Positions 20,812 to 28,600 of a DNA stretch of 64,000 nt are shown piece after piece. Both the position numbers and the translations under genes were made by a program. The notes beneath the pieces were generated by a model. It searched no databases. It saw nothing but the letters and a program-made list of their open reading frames with translations, and was not told where the DNA came from. The first letter of the stretch is position 1. Each line of letters opens with the position of its first letter. This DNA is from PALSA-1316 sp964499365 (lineage in GTDB: Bacteria; Nitrospirota; Thermodesulfovibrionia; Thermodesulfovibrionales; UBA6898). The DNA lies in the NCBI GenBank assembly GCA_964499365.1, contig CAZCKU010000002.1:248001-312000 (forward strand), read 5' to 3'.

Positions 20812-21771
20812 CTATGCGACTTTGACGGCCCTAATTTTCTGAATTGTGATGTCGTATATGGCAGATATAAACGTTACCGAGCTATATCGGTACGGAAATA
20901 CCTTGTACTGACCGCTGCATTGCTTCCTGAACTGGACCACGGGGACATCTCTCAGCAGAACCCCTTTGCCACCGTCTATCCGTGGCAATGAATGCTGATA
21001 GGCAAGTGAGGAGGACAGCTCTTTAAGTTTTTCTCTGAAATCCGCGATACCAACTGACTGTATGATATTGGCCCGTTTAGGTGTGCTCTGGGCCACCCAG
21101 AGCCCGAACTCTATGCGGTCCCCTGTCTTTCCCACTGTATAGGGATAATCTCTGGCCATAAATAATGAATTTCGGAGATTTGCATCGATGATCACCCCCT
21201 CCGGCAAGTCCAGATTGGAGAGGTTTTCATTGCAAACAACAATAGTCTCAGAATTAGCTATGCCTGTTACCGACCCTATCTCCTGGACTCCATAAAGTGA
21301 GCATTCTCGATCAGTAACATGATAACAAAACGTGCCGGCTCCGGTTTTGTAGCCATTTTTGCTGTTAGACAGGTAAAACGAATGGGTTCCGTGGGTGGCT
21401 GCAGCCCTTTTTTCATCAAGCTGACCCATCACTATTCGGTCATAAACTCTGTCTCCTATGCTAATTTCCCGATCGAGACTCCAGATACCACCCACAAGGC
21501 TTACGGTTATGATATTTTTCTTCTGAGGCAGATCGGCATTGATATAAACCTTGTCGATAACCTGGTCGGCGCTGTCGAGAACGACCACCTCGAAATAATG
21601 CCTATCACCATCTTCTTTCTCAATATCCGAAAATACCAGAGATGGCCCATAAATCCGCCCACCTCCAGAATGCTCCTTCAGGGTACGCGAATTGGCCATA
21701 ACGACGCGGATGTTCTTCCCTTCCCTGGGCAGATTATCAAAATAGACAGTCAGTTCAGTTTTTTTTGTCAT
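20812..21771 (-). CDS. Unknown protein, last gene of the radical SAM operon
   Basis: The protein is 319 residues if translated from ATG 21771; a TTG two codons earlier overlaps the previous stop as TTGA. The ATG is preceded by GAGAGG at about 9 bp. I do not recognise it. The sequence alternates short beta-like segments (ELTVYFDNLP, NIRVVMANSR, HYFEVVVLDS, NIITVSLVGGIWSL) with few helices, suggesting a beta-sandwich N-terminal half. It has no signal peptide or membrane segment. Four cysteines are scattered without an obvious metal motif. It is translationally linked to the Cys-cluster protein and followed by the 336-bp gap, so it closes this operon. It could be a substrate, scaffold or effector of the radical SAM enzymes. 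Confidence 0.7.
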   Translation of the reverse strand: MTKKTELTVYFDNLPREGKNIRVVMANSRTLKEHSGGGRIYGPSLVFSDIEKEDGDRHYFEVVVLDSADQVIDKVYINADLPQKKNIITVSLVGGIWSLDREISIGDRVYDRIVMGQLDEKRAAATHGTHSFYLSNSKNGYKTGAGTFCYHVTDRECSLYGVQEIGSVTGIANSETIVVCNENLSNLDLPEGVIIDANLRNSLFMARDYPYTVGKTGDRIEFGLWVAQSTPKRANIIQSVGIADFREKLKELSSSLAYQHSLPRIDGGKGVLLRDVPVVQFRKQCSGQYKVFPYRYSSVTFISAIYDITIQKIRAVKVA

Positions 21772-21773
21772 TC

Positions 21774-22499
21774 TCAATTGCCTCTCATAGACTTGTGGCT
21801 CGCCTCACACTCGTCTTTGTGGATGGTACCTCCCACAAAAAGCCGTTGAGGATCTATCCAATACTGACTGCGTATCCCAAAATTCCTGCGTACCTTGTGG
21901 AACTCTTGCAGGTCCAGATCACTGTTCAGGTAATCCTGCACTATGCGAAGGGAATAGTCCTGGTGGATAGCACAGAATTTCCGCATCTCATCATCTGATG
22001 GAAGCTCCTTCATTGGGTGAAACAACTCAGTAAAAAGCAGACATTTACTGCACCCCTTGGATAGGACCGGACAGTCCTCAGGACACCTGGAGTATTCAAC
22101 TGGCATCCCGTTAAAGGAAACAGTAGCTATCTCCTTACGAGGCCTAAGCAGGAGTTTGGATATCCAGGTTATGTATGCTGTGGAAAGCCGGGAACGCATA
22201 AAGAAATCATAGATACGGTCATAGACCTCGGAATCTATTTTGGTCGGGACCAAGGTGAACGTGACCCCATCCAGAATGTTAATGTGGCGAAGCACATTTT
22301 CCGTATCCTGTGGCTCAAACAGAAGCAGTGCATGACATGCTGCGGCAGAATTCAGGAGCATATAGAGACGGTCAAGAAAATCAACGCCATACTTGTCGAA
22401 TATGTAGTAAGGCATCACTTCAGTCTTTACAGAAGCAGGCGCTATCTCCTGAAGATGCTGATACTGCAGTTTATTGTCATTGAGCCCGATTGTTATCAC
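21774..22499 (-). CDS. Unknown protein with a C-x3-C-x6-C-x2-C cluster
   Basis: I start this 241-residue protein at GTG 22499, because AGGAGG lies 6 bp upstream (22511-22506) and longer readings would overlap the preceding enzyme by almost 280 bp. The overlap with the third radical SAM gene is 23 bp. Its first four codons, GTG ATA ACA ATC, are identical to those of the first radical SAM gene. There is no radical SAM CxxxCxxC motif. A four-cysteine group, CPEDCPVLSKGCSKC, near residue 175 could hold zinc or an iron-sulfur cluster. The N-terminal half reads like an alpha/beta fold. It may be a degenerate partner of the radical SAM enzymes that keeps only an auxiliary-cluster-like site. That is inference, and no family is recognised. 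Confidence 0.68.
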   Translation of the reverse strand: MITIGLNDNKLQYQHLQEIAPASVKTEVMPYYIFDKYGVDFLDRLYMLLNSAAACHALLLFEPQDTENVLRHINILDGVTFTLVPTKIDSEVYDRIYDFFMRSRLSTAYITWISKLLLRPRKEIATVSFNGMPVEYSRCPEDCPVLSKGCSKCLLFTELFHPMKELPSDDEMRKFCAIHQDYSLRIVQDYLNSDLDLQEFHKVRRNFGIRSQYWIDPQRLFVGGTIHKDECEASHKSMRGN

Positions 22500-23505
22500 G
22501 CCAAACCTCCTTTTGGGTAGTTCCGAGAAGTAGTTCAAAGATCTTTTTATAAACCTTGCAGTAATAGTCGATGCCTTCTTCTGAACGTGCTGTAAAGTAT
22601 GGGCACCCTCCCATGCAAAGTGTGTAATACGAGCATTCAAGGCATTTGCGCGGCCGGCTCCTGATAAAGAAATCAGCAGCATATTTCCTGTTAAGGTCAA
22701 AGAGGTTTCTGTCTCCTGACAGGAACTCTTCGATCCTGATATGAGGGACTTCAAATCCCCGGCTGTGCATGATGTAACATGACGTCACAATGCCGTCGTG
22801 TGAGAAGTATATCCCCTTGTCAAAGCAGTCATACCCCCTCCATCCAACTGCTGTCTTATAGTTGCCTCCGAAGGCATGCGATTTGTGGAAAAACCCAATT
22901 TCAGGTCCATTGAGCGAGACCTGAAGTGTCAGGAGATCGTCAATGAGCCTCAGATACATGTCGGGGGGGATTAATTCCTCGGAATAGAGGAAGCCGACAT
23001 GAAACATATCGGCACCGAGGTCCAGCGCCTGCGTATAGTACCCGGCCAACTTCTCTGGAGTATCGCTGACCATGGGAGTGTACGAGATATGTGTTTTGGG
23101 CAAAAGTCTTGTCAAATTTGAGAGAGCAAGTTTGGAACTGAAAGCGGGTTGGGCGCTTCGATAGGAGTCGAGGCTGAACATTAGGGAATCAAATCTATTG
23201 AGAATATCGACCCAGTCGTTATCTATCTGTATTTGATATGTCGAATACAGCAGGTTTTTCGTCCTACTGTCCTCAAAGCAATCAAGAGAGACTATTTCCT
23301 TTAATTGCGCGCGCCCCAACAGGATGGGCTCGCCTCCTCCCCAGTTTATGTTCTGTGATTTGTTAAATGACATGATCTTGGACGTTATTGCTTTAATAGT
23401 ATCCATGCTGAGGGATTTGGCAGTTCTTTTGTCCATGAAGCAGTGGTCGCAACTGATCGCGCATTTATTGGTAACAATGATGTTATAGGCGGCGTTATCA
23501 CGCAT
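22477..23505 (-). CDS. Radical SAM/SPASM protein 3
   Basis: This is a 342-residue radical SAM enzyme. The cluster-binding motif is CAISCDHC at residues 15-22, followed by a GGGEP motif (NWGGGEPILLG). A C-terminal SPASM-like region has cysteines in SCYIM and in CLECSYYTLCMGGCPYF, plus a final YYC. Such enzymes usually carry auxiliary 4Fe-4S clusters and modify peptides or proteins. I take ATG 23505: its first 8 bases overlap the previous gene's stop and AGGGAG lies 11 bp upstream. A start at 23655 would overlap that gene by 158 bp. It is clearly diverged from radical SAM proteins 1 and 2. The substrate is unknown. Confidence 0.86.
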   Translation of the reverse strand: MRDNAAYNIIVTNKCAISCDHCFMDKRTAKSLSMDTIKAITSKIMSFNKSQNINWGGGEPILLGRAQLKEIVSLDCFEDSRTKNLLYSTYQIQIDNDWVDILNRFDSLMFSLDSYRSAQPAFSSKLALSNLTRLLPKTHISYTPMVSDTPEKLAGYYTQALDLGADMFHVGFLYSEELIPPDMYLRLIDDLLTLQVSLNGPEIGFFHKSHAFGGNYKTAVGWRGYDCFDKGIYFSHDGIVTSCYIMHSRGFEVPHIRIEEFLSGDRNLFDLNRKYAADFFIRSRPRKCLECSYYTLCMGGCPYFTARSEEGIDYYCKVYKKIFELLLGTTQKEVWRDNNRAQ

Positions 23506-24445
23506 GTATGGACAACTCCCTGTTTCTGACAAAGGAAAATATCTGCCGATACGACTCGCAGTAAGGATCTCTTGCCATGTAGTCGCCTTTATGAAAATAT
23601 GCTGCAGCGAGGCAGCCTCCCCTGCATTGTCGCCAGCACCCCTCCTTGCATTCAATAGCCAGGCTCCTCTCTCTTTCGAAAAACATCTTTTCCTGCCCTA
23701 TCAGCGCTTGAGCATCGTCAAGGAGGAGATTACCAAGAGGAAAGAGTCCTTGACCCGCCAGATCAGGACAGACGTAAACAGTCCCATCAGGGTCAATAGT
23801 CCTGAGGTTTCTGCCGCAATTGCCTCCATTGATGCCATTACAGGAACCCAAACAAACGGAGTCCTCAATTCGCCGTCTGTTTTCATTTAAGGGATGTTCA
23901 TAAAATGTTTTAATGAACGTGACATAGTCCTGCTTCGTCACTGGCGGAGTATTGATCGGTGTCACGAATTGAAGTCTGAAGGCCGTTCCCCCTGCTTCTT
24001 CAAAACGGTCAAGGAGACCGGCGAGGGTCCTCACTGTCATATCTGCGGTGATTGTTACAACGGCAGTTACTTGAATCGAGTTATCTGCTGCACGTCTTAT
24101 ATTGGAAAGCCAATTGTCGATATAAGACATTCTGGAAGTATCGAGACTCGTGCCTATTCTGTTACCGAAGTACTGCTTCAGGATGGGTATCCACTGAGGT
24201 TCGAAATCTATCATATTGCTCTGCAAGATGTATGGACGATTGCCTAATACTGAAATAGCGTCCTCAATGTAACTCGTTCCCATAAGAGTTGGTTCACCGC
24301 CATGGAAAACGATCGATGAAGAGGGAAACAATTTAGCAGTCCTGGAGATAACCTCTGGACTCATGTCCCCATCATACTTCTTAATAAAGCAGTGGCTGCA
24401 CCTTATGTTACAGCGGCTGGTAATCTTAAGATAGATTGTGCCCAT
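23498..24445 (-). CDS. Radical SAM/SPASM protein 2
   Basis: The protein is 315 residues from ATG 24445, overlapping the previous gene by 20 bp and placing the cluster motif CNIRCSHC at residues 12-19. HGGEPTLMG is the SAM-binding GGEP motif. The SPASM region includes CLGSCNGINGGNC, a DPDGTVYVCPDL signature (the NPDG-x-x-x-PC type seen in SPASM enzymes) and CKEGCWRQCRGGC, with a last cysteine in DPYCESY. The arrangement is that of peptide or protein maturases of the anaerobic sulfatase maturase/PqqE type. It resembles protein 1 in its N-terminal motif (R-CNIRC-x-HCF), so those two may derive from a duplication. Confidence 0.88.
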   Translation of the reverse strand: MGTIYLKITSRCNIRCSHCFIKKYDGDMSPEVISRTAKLFPSSSIVFHGGEPTLMGTSYIEDAISVLGNRPYILQSNMIDFEPQWIPILKQYFGNRIGTSLDTSRMSYIDNWLSNIRRAADNSIQVTAVVTITADMTVRTLAGLLDRFEEAGGTAFRLQFVTPINTPPVTKQDYVTFIKTFYEHPLNENRRRIEDSVCLGSCNGINGGNCGRNLRTIDPDGTVYVCPDLAGQGLFPLGNLLLDDAQALIGQEKMFFERERSLAIECKEGCWRQCRGGCLAAAYFHKGDYMARDPYCESYRQIFSFVRNRELSIHA

Positions 24446-25514
24446 TAATCTTCTCTCTCCGTTCATAGAGCGTTGACCACCAATCGTTGACATCGCCCTT
24501 TTCCAGCTCCAGTCTTCTTTCAATGTGACGGAATATTTCCTTATAGTCATCACAGAGGGAGGTTTCCCTGTATATGTCTCCGTGGTAGCTGAAAGCCTCA
24601 AGCCTGCAGCCTCCATTACATATCGGGAAATATGAGCACTTATTGCAGGTCTCAGGCAACCGGGTGCTGCGTCGGGCTGCCTTAATCCGGATGCGGGAGT
24701 TCATGACTTCCTGCAAGGTGTCTATCAGCAGGTTCCCGTAATTGAATCCTGAAAAATCGTCAAACCCTCCACAGGGGAATACTGATCCGTCAGGGTTAAT
24801 GCTGATAAAATGGAGAGCGCATTTTGAGGTGAATGGACATTTCCTCACAGAATTTCCGATAAGAAAGAAGCCGAGTATCTCGGCACATGGATCTACTATG
24901 ATTTTGGCGTTGGGCGACATAAACCACTTATCAAAAAGGGAGATTACAGCTTCGGCATACCTGAGATACCCATGGCGAAGCTCGTTGAATCTCGCTTTGG
25001 CGTATCCTATATTTTCGATGGGGTTTATGCGGAACGAGAGGTCAAGAGAATCGAAAAAGGCATATATGTCGTCATAGTTATCCTGATTCCCCTGCCACAG
25101 CATGCTGACAACATAGGGGTATATTGCCCTCTGCTTGAGCTTTGCAACGTTGTCCAGCCACAGCGGGGTATCAATAGGGCGAAGAGAGGCCGCTACGTCA
25201 AACGACGTGCTTATGCGGCCTCGAAGCTCTGTTTTTATAAAACCAATCCAACGGTCATCGAGAGCCATCAGGTTTGTTTGCATTGACGCCTGAAAGCGTC
25301 CGCTGTGAGGTGCAAAGATGGCACGGTAATAATCTACCCCCAGCAAGGTGGGTTCTCCGCCGTGCAATATCAGCTCAGAGCTGGCAGGAATTTTGGAGAG
25401 TATTTCGATGGCATCGTCCTGAGACATATCCTGATATGCGGTCCTCTGATCGCCCACAAAGCAGTGAATGCAGCGAATATTGCATCTGAGGGTCGGCTTA
25501 AAGATTGTTATCAC
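24426..25514 (-). CDS. Radical SAM/SPASM protein 1
   Basis: This is a 362-residue radical SAM enzyme with CNIRCIHC at residues 11-18, LHGGEPTLLG (SAM binding) and a SPASM region: KCPFTSKC, NPDGSVFPCGG, CNKCSYFPICNGGC and a final SLCDDY. I choose GTG 25514 rather than the TTG four codons upstream, because GGAG lies 6 bp before the GTG. The GTG also overlaps the stop of the preceding 23-codon ORF as GTGA. The NPDG-x-x-x-PC signature and CNGGC terminus match the 4Fe-4S-containing maturases that modify peptides or proteins. It is the first and largest enzyme of the operon. The only coding sequences between it and the transfer module are the short ORF and traN. Confidence 0.9.
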   Translation of the reverse strand: MITIFKPTLRCNIRCIHCFVGDQRTAYQDMSQDDAIEILSKIPASSELILHGGEPTLLGVDYYRAIFAPHSGRFQASMQTNLMALDDRWIGFIKTELRGRISTSFDVAASLRPIDTPLWLDNVAKLKQRAIYPYVVSMLWQGNQDNYDDIYAFFDSLDLSFRINPIENIGYAKARFNELRHGYLRYAEAVISLFDKWFMSPNAKIIVDPCAEILGFFLIGNSVRKCPFTSKCALHFISINPDGSVFPCGGFDDFSGFNYGNLLIDTLQEVMNSRIRIKAARRSTRLPETCNKCSYFPICNGGCRLEAFSYHGDIYRETSLCDDYKEIFRHIERRLELEKGDVNDWWSTLYERREKINGHNLS

Positions 25515-25582
25515 GTCCTGCTCCAAAATAAAAAATCAGTTTTGGCAATCGGTTCTCGAAGCTCAATGATTTCATAACCCAT
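25511..25582 (-). CDS. 23-codon ORF coupled to radical SAM protein 1, possible precursor peptide
   Basis: The ORF starts at ATG 25582, 6 bp after GGGGTGAG (25596-25589), and stops with TGA at 25513-25511 inside a GTGA overlap with the first radical SAM gene. The peptide begins MGYEIIEL and ends DFLFWSRT. It has acidic, lysine and aromatic residues (Y, F, F, W) but no cysteine. It begins 19 bp after the traN stop. Size, ribosome site and coupling are what one expects of a leaderless-type or very short modified-peptide precursor, or of an upstream ORF that only sets translation of the enzyme. Nothing in the sequence separates these two readings. Confidence 0.45.
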   Translation of the reverse strand: MGYEIIELREPIAKTDFLFWSRT

Positions 25583-25601
25583 ATTACTCTCACCCCAGGC
25601 C

Positions 25602-28600
25602 CTAATAACCTGTGTTGCCCGATTCCGGGCTGAAGGTTCTGTTTTGTGAGTTGCCGTTTTGGTTGTTAAACCAATTCTGCATTCCCTCCACCGCTTTTAG
25701 TTGTCCACTGCCGGGATCAATCTCGGACTGCATATCGTTTACGTACTCACTGAGATCGAGGCGGGAGAAGTCCAGTTTTGACATCTCCTCAGGAGTGAAC
25801 CCCTCACAATCCGGATTTTTAGCGGAACCAAAGGACTTCCCAATCTGGGGTCTCCCTTGCTCGTTAATGATTCGTCCCAGCTTCGAATTGAAACAGCAGT
25901 AAGTCTTTTTCTTCTTGATGCAGACGCCGAAGATGCGCTTGGCGCAGTAGTCTCCTACCTCAGAGCAAGTGCCCCCGATACGCCTTTTCTTAAGTTCTCT
26001 CTCCTCGTTACTGCACCAACTCTTGAACCAGCCACTGAGGTTACAGCAATTGGTAAAGAGAGTGGCAAGAGCTGTTGGGGTGCATCTTTTGTCATGTCCG
26101 CTGAAGACCTTGAAATTTGTACATTGTTTTGTCTGGTCAATTGGCTCTTCGGGACCGGAGGGAGTATCGTCTTCCGTAGCCTGATCAGATGTCAGACATG
26201 GCGTACACTTTATACCGCGCCATTTCACAATGCCACGAAGGCTGGATACGGAGCGGTATTCAACAGGAATAATAGCTTGAGTCGAATCCGCACAGGTCGT
26301 TAACACACGTGTTTTGGAATAGGCATTTGTCCCGCACACTATTGAGCCTGAGAAATCCTCCTGATGTATGTCGCATTTATTCAGGCCCTGCTGCTGAAGT
26401 CCGGCCGTGCATGTGGGAACTGGGTCATTTGTGCATGTAGACATATCAGACGGAGTCAGCTTTGTATTAGTGAGCGTTTCGGTAAATGTTACGCCGCTAC
26501 ATGATCTGGTATAGGTTTCTTCCTTGATCTTCTTGCACAAACAGGACTCCTCATAGCGTTCCCATGAAAGATTGGGATTGGAACATGTCTTGTTTACAGC
26601 GAAGTTCCGTGGCCGCCATTTCCTTGGCGGAGTGCTGTTTATAAAGTCCTGATAGGTACAGTCAACGATATTAAGATACACGTCCTGGTAGAGGATAGCG
26701 TCCCTAATCCAAAATGGCCCCTGACCATAGTATTTCCATACGTCTCCCTTGTCATCCAGGCCGGCCATTGTCGCTGCATAATCGTGATAGTTCGTCACCG
26801 TCTGGAAATCGCTATACGTCATAGGGTTGACTGTGGTAGCAAAAGTCCAGTAATCACCCTGAGATACCTCTTTCCAATTCTTGTTTCCATAGGGAGAGGT
26901 ATCCTTGCAGACCGGATCAGTGTCTTTGGGACATATCCAGTCTGTGGGGGGACACTGAGCTGGCTGTTCGCACTTTTTGGTTGTAATGTTAAAGAAATAG
27001 TCCACAGGACACTCCGCGGTCCCGTTGAGCGTGCACATTTTAAGGACAGGATCGTAGGTATCTATAAATGGGCACGGCTGTTGAGCATCAGGGTTGCATT
27101 GATTCAGGTTCTTGTCCCAGCAGCCCTGCGGGCACTGCGGATTCGGACAGGCTGCTGGCGATATACAATGTCCTGTCGAGGGTTCATACCGAGTGCCAGA
27201 AGGACATGCGATCTCAGCGACGCTTTCACAGATATCCAGTGTCGGATTAAGAAGGGTACCATCAGGGCAATAAGGATCTGCCTGGCATGTACCTGTGGAA
27301 GGATTGAAAATGAAGTTTTCGCTACAGGTCCAGCAGACACCGTGTTCCTGATCGAAATAGGTAGGCAGGACCTTTCCGTCTTTAGTCGAAATCGCCTGGG
27401 GGCATTCCGGGTTCTTCTGACAGACCTGACCTGTTCCGCTCCATGTATATCCAGTCGGGCAGACTATCTTCGTGGGGGGTGCCGAACATTTATCGAGTGC
27501 GTTGTCTATGGCCCCGGGCGAAGGACATGTGGGGTTATTCGGGTTATAGCAAACACGGTTCGTCTGATCGAGAGTATATCCATAACTGGTGAGACAGCCT
27601 GAAGTTCCAATATAACACTGATAATAATCCTTGGTGACTGGCTGAACGGCTGCCGGACAGGTCGGAACGTTCTGATTGCCGTAACAAGCTGAACCGCCGA
27701 AATGAGAATATATATACGAGTTCCAGCCGTAATGGTAAACACAGTAGGTGCTTAAATCACACCATTTGAAGTCAGCTGGACAACTGCCTCCGGTGCTTTC
27801 GTAGCACGAATAATAATCCTTCGATGTGAGAACGGCATTAGGTGTAACCGGACAGGTCGGGACGTTCTCGTTGCTGTAACATGCCGAGCCACCGAAATGA
27901 GAATATATATACGAGTTCCAGCCGTAATGGTAAACACAGTAGGTGCNNNNNNNNNNNNNNNNNNNNNNNNNNNNNNNNNNNNNNNNNNNNNNNNNNNNNN
28001 NNNNNNNNNNNNNNNNNNNNNNNNNNNNNNNNNNNNNNNNNNNNNNGGTGCTTTCGTAGCACGAATAATAATCCTTCGATGTGAGAACGGCATTAGGTGT
28101 AGCGGGGCATGTCGCGACATTTTCGTTGGCATAGCATCCTGACCCACCGAAATGAGAATAAATATATGAGTTCCAGCCGTAATGGTATGTGCAGTAGGAA
28201 TTAACGTTACACCAGGTAAAATTTGTCGGGCAGCTACTGAAGTAACATACGCCCCGAGAAGCATCGAAAGTCCCTCCGTTTGGACATGTAGCAGGATAGT
28301 AACAGATGCCTAAGGTAAGGTCAGCAACCGTTCCCGGCGGACAAGATATCATCCCCGCATAGTTCATCTGACACATATCTCTCTGAGTATTCAGCACACC
28401 TCCGGCCGGACAGGTCGCCGAAGCAGTACAGATATTTGTTCCGAGTGTATAGCCGGATAGACAGGATTGTGTGCATGTCCCTGAAGATGTACAAGTGGGA
28501 ACAGGATCATTTGTACATGGCAACGTCTGGTTAAGAGGACACTCGTATTTCGTGGATACATCGGGTGTAAATGTTACAGCCCCGGTTATAAAGTCCAGGG

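Noticed and set aside
22500..22754. Upstream extension of the Cys-cluster protein
   Set aside because: It would overlap the radical SAM gene by almost 280 bp, while GTG 22499 has AGGAGG at 6 bp.
26784..27602. 272-codon + strand frame opposite traN
   Set aside because: Repeat-derived antisense frame of traN.
27690..28210. Regular repeats as a CRISPR array
   Set aside because: The units are 195 bp, coding in frame with conserved cysteines, and have no short-repeat/spacer structure.
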